64,000 nt of DNA, taken from positions 96,983,591 through 97,047,590 of the forward strand of contig NW_023604295.1 in NCBI RefSeq assembly GCF_014898055.3, given 5' to 3'. The position numbers were made by a program, and so were the translations under genes. The notes beneath the pieces were generated by a model. The model saw nothing but the letters and a program-made list of their open reading frames with translations, made no database searches and was not told the DNA's origin. The DNA is from Talpa occidentalis. Taxonomy: Eukaryota > Chordata > Mammalia > Eulipotyphla > Talpidae. Below are positions 1-12,137 of this stretch, one piece after another. The stretch's first letter is position 1; every line of letters starts with the position of its first letter.

Positions 1-2388
1 TTACAAATGAATCCTACCAAAGCATTCAGAGACGAATTAGTGCCTATACTTCACAAACTCTTCCAAAAAATTGAAAGGAAGGAACAACTACAAACACGTT
101 CTATGAAGCCAACATTACACTAATACCAAAACCGAATAAGGACAACACAAAAAAAGGAAAACTACAGGCCAATCTCCTAATGAACACTGATGCAAAGATC
201 CTCATAAAAATTTTAGCTATCAGAATCCAACAATGTATCCAAGATAATTCACCACAACCAAGTAGGATTCATTCCAGGGACACAAGGATGGTTTAACATC
301 CGAAAATCAATCGTTATCCAATACATCAACAAAAAGAAATATAAAAACCATATGATAATATCAATAGATGCTGAGAAGCTTTCGACAAAGTGCAACACCC
401 ATTCATGATAAAAGCCTTGAAATTCTTGGGATACAGGAACATACCTCAACATCATAAGGCCATCTATGACAAGCCAACAGCCAGTATCATCCTCAATGGT
501 GAAAAGCTGAAAGCAATTCCATTAAGATCTGGAACAAGACAAGGATGTCCACTCTCACACATGCTTTTCATATAATACTGGAAGTCCTAGCCAGAGCAAT
601 AAGACAAGAGAAAGACATCCAAGGAATCCAAATAGGAAAAGAAGAAGTCAAACTATCACTATTTGCAGATGATATGATAATATACATAGAGAACCCAAAA
701 AGTCCACAGAAAAACTAATTCAACTCATCAATCAGTTCAGTAAAGTGGCAGGATACAAAATCAACACGCAAAAGTCAATAGCCTTCCTATACACAAACAA
801 TAAATCTGAAGAAGAAGAAATCAAAAAAACATCCCTTTTTTATTGAAACAAAAAAAATCAAATATTTGGGAATAAATCTAACAAAAGAGGTAAAGGACCT
901 ATACAAAGAAAACTATAAAACACTGTTAAAAGAAATAGAAGAAGACACAAAGAAATGGAAAGACATCCCCTGCTCATGGATTGGAAGAATAAACATTATT
1001 AAAATGGCCATCCTTCCAAAAGCAATATACAGATTCAATGCTATTCCAATCAAAATTTCAATGTCATTCTTCAAAGAAATAGAACAATTATTGATGAAAT
1101 TCATATGGAATCACCAAAAACCCCGAATAGCCAAAGCTCTACTGAAAAAAAAAGAAGGGAATGGAGGCATCACACTCCCAGACTTCAAACTCTACTACAA
1201 AGCCATAATCATCAAAACTGCATGGTATTGGAACAAGAACAGACATACAGACCAATGGAATCGAATAGAAAATCCAGAAATAAACCCATAGATTTATGGT
1301 CAACTAATCTTTGACAAAGGAGCAAAGACTATGCATTGGAGCAAAGAAAGTTTGTTCAATAAATGGTGCTGGGAAAACTGGGTTGCTACATGCAAGAGAA
1401 TGAAGCTTGACCACTACCTCACACCATACACAAAAATCAACTCAAAATGGATTAAAGAACTAGACATAAGACCTGAAACCATAAAATACATAGAAGGAAA
1501 TATAGATGAAACACTACGTGATTTGCATATCAAAGACATCTTTACAGACACATCACCCAAAGCAGTGATAGTGAAGGCAAAGATAAACAGCTGGGACTAC
1601 ATCAAATTAAAGAACTTCTGCACAGCAAAAGAGACAATAACAAAAACAAAGAGAAACTCCACCAACTGGGAGAACATTTTTGCACCCAACACTAATGATA
1701 AAGGACTGATCACAAAAATCTGCAAAGAGCTGATGAGACTCAACAACAACAAAGAAAATAACCCAGTCAAAAAATGGGCAGAAGAGCTAAAAAGAAACTT
1801 CTCTGAAGAGGGAATGCAAATGGCCAACAGACATATGAAAAAATGTTCAACATCACTTGTAATCAGGGAAATGCAAATCAAAACTACATGAGATACCATC
1901 TTACACCAGTGAGAATGGCACATATTAAAAAAACTAGCAACAACAAATGTTGGCGAGGGTTTGGAGAAAAAGGAACTCTCCTGCAATGTTGGTGGGAATG
2001 CAAACTGGTCCAACCACTATGGAGAGCTGTGTGGAGATTTCTGGACCTACTAAACATAGAGCTTCCATATGATCCAGCAATTCCACTCCTAGGTATTTAC
2101 CCAAAGGACACAGAAACATCAATTCCAAAGAACACCTGCACCCCTATGTTTATAGCAGCACTATTTACAATAGCTAAGCTTTGGAAACAGCCCAAATGCC
2201 CCAAAATAGATGACTGGATCAAGAAGATGTGGTACATATATACCATGGAATATTACTCAGCATTCAAAAAAGATAAACACATGCAATTTGCAGCAACCTG
2301 GATGGCGCTGGAAGGGATCATGCTCAGCGGAATAAGCCAAAAAGAAAAAGAAAAATACCAGATGGTCTCACTCATAGCAGGAATCTAG
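1..2388 (+). pseudogene. Broken L1 ORF2 (reverse transcriptase to C-terminus)
   Basis: Pieces of ORF2 lie in several frames: an RT segment with GTRQGCPLS at 390-575, the FADD catalytic box region near 660-690, a segment at 866-1291, and C-terminal pieces at 1331-1891 and about 1900-2388. Stops and frameshifts separate them, so it cannot make the full endonuclease-reverse transcriptase that mobilises L1 and SINE RNAs. The last piece ends at a TAG at 2386-2388, followed directly by the 3' UTR. Confidence 0.9.
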
Positions 2389-2575
2389 AAAACTTAAATA
2401 AGGGACCAGGAAAATGAATATAAGAAAGTGAAAATCAAAATCAACAAAAAACTATGAACCAGAGACACTTTTTGGGGGGTGGGGAGCGGGAGGGGAGGGA
2501 TTGGGGTCAGAATGGGGCGTTTGCAATTGTATGGGGGACTATAAAAATAAAATTTATTATTTAAAAAAAATTAAT
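1..2575 (+). mobile_element. LINE-1, 3' part (ORF2 remnant plus 3' UTR)
   Basis: The sequence runs from the reverse-transcriptase region of L1 ORF2 through its C-terminus, a G-rich 3' UTR (ggggggtggggagcgggag near 2473) and a short A-rich end. It continues beyond the left edge, so its true 5' end is not seen. Compared with other L1 pieces in the window it is well preserved in its last 1.3 kb, suggesting a fairly recent insertion. No target duplication can be checked because one flank is missing. Confidence 0.93.
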
Positions 2576-2972
2576 CAAGAAAGCTGACCACGGAATCTGT
2601 GAACTGGAAGTTAGATGAGATTATAACAAAAGGAACAATTTAATAAAGCAGTTAAGAGACATGGATTCTATGAACAATAGGCTAAATTCTAACAAATGTC
2701 CTGACAAAAATGTGTGGGCAGGGAGAGCGGTCGGGCTGGGTTCCTGAGCACCTGTGCTTCATGCTAAGGAGTATATTACTTTATTTTAGGGCCTAGATGC
2801 TAGGATCCACTTCCTTAACAATCTTCTCACATATGAAATTCAGATGATAGGGACATACAGAGCAACATAAGCCCCTACCCCACAGCTTTGAAAGGCAGTC
2901 AAAACTGAACTTCATTTCCTGAGGTGAAAAGTTACTGAACCAGGGGTGTGGGAACTATATAAGTGGAGTTCT
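2576..2972. other. Unassigned intronic sequence
   Basis: No gene, RNA or repeat recognised between the L1 tail and the target duplication of the next SINE. Confidence 0.4.
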
Positions 2973-2989
2973 CAAGACTGATGTGTAAG

Positions 2990-3260
2990 GGCCTCCCCTA
3001 GTGGCGCAGTGCTTGAGCGCTGGGTTGCAAAGCTGCCCACAGCCTCTGCAGTGCCAGTTTGATCCCCGGCCACCGGGTGAGAGTCCCACATGGGGGGCAG
3101 ACCTCTCCTGCTGTACCAGCTGCTCCCCACAACAGTGTACTTTGTCAGTCTACCTGTTCTGTTCCCCGCTCTTGCTCTGGTGAATTCTCTCACCCTCCCA
3201 CGCTTCTGACTCTACCCAGTGCTTGTATAAATAAATAAATAAATCTTAAAAAAAAAAAAA
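2990..3260 (+). mobile_element. tRNA-derived SINE, subfamily A
   Basis: It has a tRNA-like head with an A-box-like TGGCGCAGTG and a B-box-like GTTTGATCCCC, a unique body, then GTGCTTGTATAAATAAATAAA, TCTT and poly(A). Subfamily A is marked by a tail of the form TGTACCCAGTGCTTGTATAAATAAA. The flanks aagactgatgtgtaagg (2974-2990) and aagaccgacgtataagg (3261-3277) are an imperfect 17-bp target duplication, so the copy is somewhat diverged. Non-coding; mobilised by L1. Confidence 0.92.
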
Positions 3261-3277
3261 AAGACCGACGTATAAGG

Positions 3278-3904
3278 CCATTAGGCCTCAGGCTACTGTT
3301 TTGGAACATTGGAGAGATGAGGTTTCGGCTAGTGCCAACATCAACTTCATGCCAAAGCAAAGATGTCACTCCTATTTCCAAATCTATTTAAGATTTTCTC
3401 AGGAGGTCACCAGCACTTTCAAACTGGCAGGGAGAATATAGTGCGTTTTTAGTAGAAGGTGATGGTGACATCTTGGAAGGCAACCACTGGGCTTCTGTCA
3501 AAAAGCAATAGCTAACACAGAGTGGCTGAGCACAGGGGAGCAAGGAACACAAAGTTAGCCTGTGTCAAAGAGACCATCCCCATTTGCAAGTGGGTTGAGC
3601 AACATTTGGGCAAATTCCCAAAATAATCCTGAAACATTGTCCTAGCAATTTGTGCTTGGAGTGTGTAAATCAAGAATGGCTGGTATCCAGGATATAAATT
3701 CATCCATGCGGAGAGGAAACATACCTTTATTACTCTCTGACAACTTGCTGGGTTCCTGGCACCATGCTGCGGTTTTTGCCTATGTAACCAGCTTACATAC
3801 CAGGTGTTTCATTCTTTCCTACCACTACCTTTAAATAACGCTCTGCCCTGGGCAGATCCCTGAATTTCCAAGTCTTCTTGATGGCCTCATTCTCATGCAT
3901 TAAA
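3278..3904. other. Unassigned intronic sequence
   Basis: No recognisable gene or repeat between the SINE and the next L1 tail insertion. Confidence 0.4.
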
Positions 3905-3918
3905 ATGTACACTTAATT

Positions 3919-4074
3919 GGGGGGGGGGGCGTCCAATTGTATGGGGAATATAACCAAAATGAAAATGCATACATTGTGCAAAAACGAAAAATGATGTAAG
4001 AATTATATAAAATAAAATATTTTAAAAAAATAAGAAAAAAGGGAAAATAAATAAATAAAATTATGCTAAAAAAT
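3919..4074 (+). mobile_element. Extremely 5'-truncated L1 3' end
   Basis: About 155 bp of L1 3' UTR (G-run, then ttgtatggggaatataaccaaaatgaaaatgcatac, here split over the element) with an A-rich tail. It is bounded by perfect 14-bp direct repeats atgtacacttaatt at 3905-3918 and 4075-4088, the hallmark of target-primed insertion. No coding part. Confidence 0.9.
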
Positions 4075-4215
4075 ATGTACACTTAATTAATCTCTCATTT
4101 ATGCCAATGTTTCTCCCCCTGCCTGGACTGGTGCTGATCTGCAAAATGCTAAGGATGCCTGGAGGTCAGGTTGGTAGGGTTAACCGGGGATTCAGAGGTT
4201 AAGATGGTAAGTCTA

Positions 4216-4480
4216 GGGCCTCCCTGGTGGCCCAAGGGGTTAAGTCTCAGCACTATGAAGCTATCAGCAGCCATTGCAGCATGAGTTTGATACCTAGCCA
4301 GGGAGCTACCTACATGGCACAGCAGACCTCTCCTGACTTGCTCACTGCTCCCCTTAGCAGTGTATTTCAGGGATCTGCGTGTTCTGCTCCCCAGTCTGTC
4401 TCTGGTGAATCCTCTCACTGCCCCGCACCTCTTGCCTACACCCCAGATCTTGTATGCATAAATAAATCTTAAAAAAAAAA
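4216..4480 (+). mobile_element. tRNA-derived SINE, subfamily B
   Basis: Head of the form GGGCCTCCCTGGTGGC..AAGGGGTTAAG, body with CACTATGAAGCTATC, and a tail CCCAGATCTTGTATGCATAAATAAATCTT plus poly(A). Subfamily B is distinguished by this tail (usually CCCCAGTTCTTGTATGCATAAATAAA). Flanks aagatggtaagtct (4201-4214) and aagatggaaattct (4481-4494) are a 14-bp duplication with two mismatches. Confidence 0.92.
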
Positions 4481-4751
4481 AAGATGGAAATTCTGCTCTC
4501 AGGGAATTGTGTATCTGAGTGCCCTGTCTCCCGTAGGGGTCAGGAAGAGGAACGGATGGGCCAGAGAAGACGAGTCTCACTAATCATCACTTGGAGACTG
4601 TTCTTAGGCCCTTTCAGGCTTCCTTCCCAGCTGGGGTTTGTAAACACTGTCTGGCAAGAGGCCCCATGGACAATGACATCCAGGGTCAAAACAATTTTGG
4701 AAAAGTCTCATTTAACACAGTGGAACAGGTTTCTCTTAGCAAGACTCCCTG

Positions 4752-4801
4752 CAGTGTTGGTTCTCGAAGTGTGGTGCCTGGACCAGCAGCTTGAGCATCT
4801 G
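4752..4801 (+). mobile_element. MER5-like hAT fragment
   Basis: The phrase ggttctcgaagtgtggtgcctggaccagcagc resembles the start of MER5-type non-autonomous hAT elements (given here broken by my reading, not as a single motif). It stops where the next MaLR LTR begins, so it was probably interrupted. Only about 50 bp. Confidence 0.5.
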
Positions 4802-4802
4802 C

Positions 4803-4985
4803 TTATGTATTGGACTGAAGGTCTGTGTCCCCTCAAAACTTATATGTTGAATCTGTCACCCTCCAATGTGATGGTCTTTGGAGGTGGAGCCCTGGGGAGG
4901 TAATTAGGTTTATAGGCAATCATTAGGGTGAGCTCCCCAGGATGGGATTCATATCTTTATAAGAAGAGGAAAGAAGGGAGGGCCT
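4803..4985 (+). mobile_element. MaLR LTR (MST/MLT1-like), 5' part
   Basis: Phrases such as ggactgaaggtctgtgtccc, caatgtgatggtctttggag, gggaggtaattagg and ataagaagagga follow the order of mammalian MaLR LTRs. The 3' part is missing. Ancient, non-coding. Confidence 0.75.
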
Positions 4986-6225
4986 GTTTGCAACTCCTGT
5001 GGCTGTAATTCTGAATGATATTGCTCCCTTTACCAGCTTTTTCATAAATGCTGATGGTGCTAAGTCAGTATCCCCTGGTCTGATCAAGTCTCTGGCTTCT
5101 AGATATTATCCCCAGGTGCTTGCTTTAACCTGGGCCCTGCACATACACCTGGTCCCTTCACCATAGTCTGAACAGAATTGCTCATTTTATCCTGTCAGAT
5201 GTTGGTGTTTTTAGTTACAAGAAACAGTTTCCCTCGGTTACCCTAAGGAAAAGGGATTTATACAACTTCCTATGGGCTGAGTGGGTGCCCCCAGCCTCAC
5301 CCCAAAGCTGGTCTTTCCCTCCTAGTATCTCTGCTTCTCTTTTCACATCTGTAATATCAGCTCCCCTTACTTTCTAGTCCTCTCTGAGTCTTCAGTCCAA
5401 ACCAAGGCAGACCCAGTGTGATTACTAGAGCAAATTACCTGTGGTGTCAGGATGCCTCTGGGGTCCCCCACAACCCCAACACACAAAGAACAGCCGAGAG
5501 TTGTTCCCTGACTGAGCAATTTCTGCTGAGCAGAGAAGCTGGAATGGCCAGGGAATGGGATTGACACCTCAGGGCCATTGGGACCTGCGCCTCCTCCCTG
5601 ATTCATCACAATGGTGGCTTGCACCTCAGTTGCCACACTAGAGACCTGACTGTCACTCACCACCCGCTGGACACCAGATTGTTCCAGACCTCTCTCTGAA
5701 CTCTTATTGGAATCTCTGTTCCTCTGATCCAACTACCACCGGCTGTACCTTCATGTCTGCACTTAATACAGGGTCTAACTGTCCTGCTGAAATCCACCTT
5801 CTCCACAGGTGCCAAGCTGATTGACATGAAACTAGGATACAGTGGCGCAATCACTCCTCCCTCTGCACTTTTCAGGGGTTTCCTGTCCACAGGGTAGTGT
5901 TAGGACTTGGGCCCCTGTGGTCTCTCCATTGTCCATCTCACCAGCCTCATCTCTCACCACTGACGTTTTATCCTGCAGCAGCAGATAAAAGATCCCTTAA
6001 TAAACTACTCTCCTCTGAGCCTTGGTGCCTTCAATCCTAGTTAGCCACAGCCACCTGCGACTCCCTCTCTTTCTCCTGTAAAACTGCTCATCTTCTGAGA
6101 CAAAGCATGGGCGGCGTCTCTCTACCCAGTCCTGAAACTCTTTGGGCTCAGTGTCGCGCTCTACATACTCATAATAGCCTCTGAGAAATCTCATTATTGT
6201 TACCACCTCTGGCATTATTATCTCT
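4986..6225. other. Unassigned intronic sequence
   Basis: No family recognised. Open frames on the minus strand at 5367-5890 and 5997-6215 have no recognisable domains, conserved neighbours or splice context, and I treat them as chance. Confidence 0.35.
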
Positions 6226-6358
6226 GTGTGTTCTTTCTTTCACTGAACTGAACTCCTTCAGGCAGGAACTGGTTCTTATTTAGCATTTTATCTCCAGTAT
6301 CAAGCTCAGATGCTGGTACACAGTAGGTAAAAATAAATATTTGGAGGCTGAATGAACG
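6226..6358 (+). mobile_element. L2 3' end fragment
   Basis: The order ggcaggaactggttctta, tatctccagtatcaagctc, ggtacacagtaggta, aataaatatttgg matches the common 3' end of LINE-2. Old and diverged. Confidence 0.6.
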
Positions 6359-6594
6359 CTAATTATACATAAGACTCTAAGTAAATATGTGTGTTTTGGC
6401 TGATTAACAATGATGTCTGTGAAATACTCTTAAGATCCATGTGGAAATACTTCTTAAAAGGCACTACCTGGTGGTGGCCACCCTCACAGATGTGAGGTGA
6501 TAGAGCAGTTCTGATATGTGTTTCCTGAGGATTAATGCTTTCAGTGTTTTTGCATGTACCTGCTTTCCCTGTGTGTATCTACTTTGGAGAAGTT

Positions 6595-6845
6595 AAAAAA
6601 AAGAAGATGACAAAAGGTACTGGTGAAGATATAGAGAAATAGGAGCCCTCTTATACTGTTAGTACAAAATGGTGCAGTTACTATGGGAAACAGTATGGAG
6701 GCACCTGGAAAAAAAAAAAAAACTATTTCACTATCCAGTAATTCCACCTCTGAGTGTATATCCAAAAGAGTTGAAGTGAGGATGTCAAAGAGAGACTAAC
6801 ACTCCCATGTCCATTGCTGCCTTATTCACAATCACCAACACATGG
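6595..6845 (+). mobile_element. Old L1 fragment
   Basis: Matches an older L1 around the ORF2 C-terminus, with phrases like ggtgaagatatagagaaata, tccagtaattccacctctg and gctgccttattcacaatcacc. It encodes scraps only. It is separate from, and more diverged than, the younger L1 piece at 7008-7367. Confidence 0.75.
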
Positions 6846-6849
6846 ACAA

Positions 6850-7005
6850 GAAAGAAGATGGAGAGAAAGAAAACCCAGCACTCCCTCTCTCGGCCATGTG
6901 AAGACACAGGGAGAAGGAGGACTATGGCAAGCTGGGAAGTGGCTTCTTCAAGAATCAAACTGACCAGCACTTTGATTGGGGGCTTCCCAGCCCCCAGACT
7001 GTAAG
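6850..7005 (+). mobile_element. MaLR LTR, central-3' fragment
   Basis: The phrases cggccatgtgaagacacagg, gagaaggaggac, gcaagctgggaag and cccagcccccagactgtaag follow the order of the 3' half of MST/MLT1 LTRs. Truncated on both sides by neighbouring L1 pieces. Confidence 0.6.
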
Positions 7006-7007
7006 AG

Positions 7008-7367
7008 AAACATTAATTCCAAAGGGCACCTGCACCCCTATGTTTATAGCGGCACTATTTACAATAGCTAAGCTATGGAAACAACCCAAATGCCCAAAAA
7101 TAGATGACTGGATCAAGAAGATGTGGTACATATACACCATGGAATATTACTCCGCAATCAAAAAGATAAACACATGCAGTTTGCAGCAACATGGATGGAG
7201 CTGGAAGGGATCATGCTCATCGAAATAAGTCAGAAAGAAAAAGAAAAATACTGGATGGTCTCACTCATAGCAGGAATTTAGAAAACTTAATTAAGGGACC
7301 AGGAAAAAGACTAATTAATACAAAGTAAAAATCAAAATCAACAAGCAACTATAAACCAGAGACACTG
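7008..7367 (+). mobile_element. L1 fragment (ORF2 C-terminus and start of 3' UTR)
   Basis: Nearly the same as 2130-2465: ttatagcggcactatttaca, gatgtggtacatatacacc, ggtctcactcatagcaggaa, tataaaccagagacac. It stops before the G-rich 3' UTR and has no poly(A) tail, so it was 3'-truncated after insertion or came in by another route. Confidence 0.9.
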
Positions 7368-8699
7368 CCCCCAAATCAGTCTTCTGCTGCACATGGAGCA
7401 GGTTGGAAGCCCACATGCAGTGTGAGGTTAATATTTTGTAGGCCAGGAAGTATATGTCTTAAATTTGACAGTTAGGAAGGGAGTATTTCTCCTCAGTTTC
7501 TTTCCCTGATCCCAAGCAACTGCACAAACACTAAGCAGGCTGCTCATCTCACAAAAGGAGCTGTCATGGAAGTGAGTCACTTCAGCAGGAGGCTGAGGTG
7601 GTAAAAGTCCCATTCGACCCCCTCTTACAAAGGCCATCACCTTTTGAGGTACATATGGGTTAAGAGAACTACAAAAGAATTAGTGTTTAAGGACTGACTG
7701 AATGAATGAATGAATAAATGAATGAACAAATGAATACAGTAATAACCAGTGACACTGGAAAAGTACTAAAGTACTTTTAGGGTACATGAGGATCCTGGTT
7801 GGAACACTGGAACATGGTCCTGGGGATAAGGCTCAATGTCTGCCAAGTACTGAATTCTGACCACCTGACCAGAGCTGGCAGCCCAAGAGAAAGGACTGAG
7901 AAGATAGCAGACACGGAGGGTTCTGGGTTGGCAATGAGAGTCTCCAGGGGCAAAGGAAGCAGGGTGAAGGTTGTCAGACATGGGATGGATTCCCAAAAGA
8001 CTGCTTAGATGCACACTGGCCTTCCATGCCCATTTTGGAGATACAGACACCTCTTAGCATTCTCACCATGAAGCAGTAGCTCTGAGGTGAGTATGCCCGG
8101 GGGAACTGCCGGAGTCTTATCTGGGCTGGGAACTGGCACAAGTTTCTTAAATTTACTGAGAGCTAATCTCTTCATATGTAAAATGTGTATAACACCTATC
8201 TTATATTTATATTTGATTATCTATTCGATGGATATTTATTGTATCAATTACATAGGAAATGGAATATTCACTAAAATAAACATGGTTCATCTGTAAGAAA
8301 TACTGTGAGCAGGAGGAACAAGGTACCATGTGAGCCTGTGATAGAAAGTAGTGGAGTCCAGGAAATGATGGTGAAACAGGATGCTGGTGAAATAGGCTCA
8401 TGGAGGCAGAAGCCATCAAGGAAGACAAAGCAGTATTGGCAAAGGCCCTGTGGTGGGAGCATAGAGTGGGGAGGGAGAGCTCACGATACGGTAGGTAGGG
8501 ACCTGGCAGAGTAGGTGCCAGGGAGGTATTGGCCTCTGCCCTTCTCCCAGCCCCACTGCAGCCAGCACAGCCTCTGGTCCTCCCCAAACACCCTGCCCTC
8601 AAATCAGTCTTCTTGCTCCTCTGTCCTGCCCCAATCCTGGGAGGGGAGAATGCACATTCCCAACTGATAAAACGCTTATTCCTCAGCTCCGTGCTAGAT
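7368..8699. other. Unassigned sequence with a GAAT-type microsatellite
   Basis: There is a simple repeat of tgaa/tgaatgaa units at about 7695-7737. Otherwise no repeat family or exon was recognised. The overlapping open frames of 60-130 codons on both strands are compositionally unremarkable. Confidence 0.4.
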
Positions 8700-8935
8700 G
8701 GGGTTATACTGCAGTTGCGCGCTAAGCCTCGGAGTCAGGCCTCTGGGTTTGAATTGCAATTTGGCCACTTCCTGGCTGTGTGACCTCAGGCAAGTCATAG
8801 TCCCTCTCTGATCCTTAGTTCCTATATCTTTAAAGTGTAAATGATGGCAACAGCAACTACTTCGTGGGGTTGTGAAATAAATAACATTGTACACGTAAAA
8901 TACTTAGACCAGTGAGTGCTAAAAAATGAAGGCGT
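8700..8935 (+). mobile_element. MIR SINE
   Basis: The MIR order is clear: ggagtcaggcctctgggttt, the core ttggccacttcctggctgtg, tgacctcaggcaagtcat, then ttgtgaaataaataacattg and agtgagtgct. Ancient tRNA-derived SINE. Confidence 0.85.
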
Positions 8936-9600
8936 TGCCATTGGTGTTGTCGGTCCTGTATTACCCTATGTAACTTACAGTCTCCCTGGCATGAGCTCTC
9001 TGCCCTCCCCTATTTAGTCCAGGATGCGCCCTCCTCCTTGCATGTATCTGTCACCACCAAGCACCTGGACTACTTGGGCTGCGTTGTTTACATCATCCTT
9101 CGACGCCCTACCTGCCTCTCCCCCCTCCCTGCCACCCTGCAAGTCCTGCCTGAGATTCAAGGCACATATATAAGTTCACATTTTCTAGATGCCACATTAA
9201 AGAAACTAAAAAGAGAAACCAGTGAATTAACTTTAATGATATACCCTGTTAATCTAACCTATTAAATTTATCATTTCAACAAGTAATCAATATTAAAAAT
9301 TATTAAGATATTTCACATTCTGTTTTCCTCACTCAGTGTAATCCACTGTGTACTTACACCAACATTTATCAGGTCAGACTCACCACATTTTCAGCACTGG
9401 ACGGTCATGCATTGCTAATGGTTATCCTGTTGGTCAGGCTAGTCCCTGGCTCTGAGGCCATGTCTGTACTCCAGGTATGTGGTAGCGAGTGCGGAAGTCA
9501 GGAAATGGATACAGGTACTTAATTAGGACCAGGGGGGTACCCCAAGCCCATTTATCAACCTGAATAAGGAATAATCAGTTGGAATCAAGATGTCCCCAAT
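8936..9600. other. Unassigned intronic sequence
   Basis: No recognisable repeat or gene. Confidence 0.35.
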
Positions 9601-10015
9601 CCAGTAAAATTTGAATGTTCAGAACACCAACACAATAACAAAGTACTAAAGCAATGGACCAAAGGTTGTTGTTTCAGGAAAGCAGGCCAGGTAACCCAGG
9701 AGACTCAGTGGGCCTCAGTAACCTAGGAGACCCCACTGCCCCAGCTAATCAGGAAGAGACACAACACTGAGACACCCAACAGCTGAACCCCGACTCCTTG
9801 CCCGCTATACCCAGATAAACTCCTGCTTCTTGCCCCCTCAGCAGCTGCCCACTCGGAACCCTTCTCTGCTCAGATAGCTTTCCTGTCCTTCTCTTTATCT
9901 GTCAATAATTCTCACACTTTTCTGCCCAACTCTGGTTTCTAAGTTGAATTTTTTCCTCTCTGAGACAAGAACCGAGAGCCCCTCGGGATCCTCGGACCCC
10001 CAGGTCCGATTCAGC
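9600..10015 (+). mobile_element. Possible ERV1-type LTR
   Basis: The segment has an LTR-like layout: C-rich promoter-like stretch, ataaactcctgcttcttgcc, then a U5-like end (tgaattttttcctctctgag, aagaaccgagagcccctcgg). I cannot fix either boundary or a target duplication. Confidence 0.35.
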
Positions 10016-11793
10016 AGAGTGCCCATAATGCCAATTGTGTGAATGAAAGCAAGGGAGGAGAAACAGCAGCTATGCTCTGCAACACCCTGTCTGTTCTTCC
10101 CTGAGGCCTCTTCCTCTGTTACTGGGCCTTTCAGCCAGGTGGGGGTCAAGTGTCCAATGACCTTTTGGAAGACAAGATGAGGGGAGCACTTATTGGACCT
10201 GGAGGGCCAGGTAGCACCACTGCAGGGTGAGAGGAAAGACAGGTGGGGTGGTGAAGATTCCTGTAGCAGTGAGATCAGGCCCCATCCAAAGGAGTCCTTG
10301 CTATCTCACCTGTAGGCAAAGAGAGGGAGAAATGGACAGAAGGAAGGTGGCATCTCCCAATAGGGCACTCTCAGTTTCCTGGGACTTTGGCAGGGGAAGC
10401 AAAGATCAGCAAAAGGAAGGAATATGTTGTTGTACAAGAATGTTTCTTTTGGTGCTTAGTTTTTTCATCTCATTCCTCACTAGGAAGATAAATGGCAGCA
10501 AATGGCCACATGTGGAGATGGGCTCTGGGAATAGCTGCACTAGGCCAGCCTGTCTGAACCCAGAGAGCAGTGGGGACTTGCTGAAGCTGCAACACCTTGT
10601 TAGCAGCAGGGCTGGAGCCCAGAACTCCTTGTTTCCTGTCCTCAGTCCTGTGCTTCCAAACATGATCTCTTGGCAAAGTGAGAATTCACCCTAGGGTCTT
10701 TGAAGAGAACCCTAGCATATTAAGCAAATAGGTTTCTGAGATGCAGTTAACTATTCAGTAATGTATTTAAAGAAAATTAATTTTTCATTCTGCTACTCAG
10801 AACATTGAGGCTGGCTGCCCATAAATACGTTCTGACTCCTCCTTGCAAGTTTAAAATAAAAAAAAAAGAGTAATCTCAGTGGATATCTTTAGTGAAACAT
10901 AATTATAATTTAGTTGACATATCTCACATCTCGGTGCTGTTGAATAAACCTCCCCTGAATAATTCAAATAATAAATTCTGCCCCTTTGGAAATTTGAGCT
11001 GATCTTGAATGGAATTGGTTAAGTGTTTCCATCTCTAAAGACACAGCACGTGTCAGTCAGCAAGCATGTCCTGCATCTTAAATCTCGCCAGGATTTCCTC
11101 AGATATTGGCTCCATAAACTAGGCCCACGGCCAAGTGACCTTGCCTTCAGCTGCTTGCCTACCTGGGCCTGGGTTTGTCAGCTCTCAGGGAGTGGTGAGG
11201 ACAGCAGAGAAGAGTGTGCATTTCAAATGCAGGTGTTGAATATTTTGCACAGAACCTTCACCACACTGATCTTGCTCTGGTACAGTTTGAAGGACCTGTA
11301 ATAAGCACCGGTCAGTGGGCCATGGGTATCAGATCACTGCTCCAGAAAAGAGCCATCCTAGCTGGGTCCAGATCACCTGTGCCCCTTCTGTGCTGATTTG
11401 CATTTCACAGGGACCTCCAGGGAAGGTGTGTGAACAGGTTGCCTCTGCTTGGAATTCCACAGCAAAGAAAATTTCTTTAAACTTCGAGTCAGTCCATTAA
11501 GTTTGGGAGAATTTGTAGAGATCTTCAGGGAACAATTGCAGTTTTAAATCCATTAGAACATCTAAGATCTTAAGACCAAACTGTTATGGATACTTGCCAA
11601 GTAGAATTTTCATACCTGGGTTTGGTCTCATACAAAGCTTTGGGGACGGTATAAAAATCCATTAATACCCCGTCTTTCCCTGCATCGCCCCTGAAAATAC
11701 CTATCGGAACAAACACAAAAATCTCCCCAGCCACCTCTTTCCCTTGCTTTGGTGAGAAGGTGGGTAGTCCAACCTATTCCATGTCCAAATTAA
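10016..11793. other. Unassigned intronic sequence
   Basis: No exon or repeat recognised. The part at 10740-11010 is AT-rich with TTAATT-type motifs and no repeat signature, and could be conserved intronic DNA. Confidence 0.35.
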
Positions 11794-11934
11794 CCCCTCA
11801 GCAGGGACTTCTGGATTAATCCTCAGTATGATCTTGTGGATTAATCATCAGTGTAGACTTCTGGATTAATCCTCAGTATGGACTTCTGGATTAACCCTAG
11901 GCATAGACTTCTGGATTAATCCTCAGCAAGGATT
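11794..11934 (+). repeat. Minisatellite, ~25-bp unit, five copies
   Basis: Five diverged units built on gacttctggattaatcctca. Two central units are nearly identical; the second (gatcttgtggattaatcat) has the most changes. There is no spacer structure, so this is a tandem repeat. Confidence 0.85.
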
Positions 11935-12137
11935 TCCTGAGCACTGATTAGATGCAAAGCATGTGCCAAGTTTCAGTCTGATTGTAGATGTCAGAAAACT
12001 GGAATATAAATGGCCTTCCCCACTAAGTTTGGATCATTCATCTTGGCTTCCATCCAAGTGATGCTTTTTAAGTATTAGCATTTACAAAGTCTCCCAACAA
12101 GACTGGAGAGACCTGAGTCCATGCTCTATGCTGGCCT

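Noticed and set aside
2469..2515. G-quadruplex regulatory element
   Set aside because: The G-rich stretch is the normal L1 3' UTR polypurine region; no independent evidence of regulation.
4484..4903. 139-codon open frame after the SINE
   Set aside because: It runs through MER5-like and MaLR repeat sequence and has no domain or splice support.
11794..11934. CRISPR-like array
   Set aside because: Units are directly adjacent with no spacers, and the DNA is mammalian.
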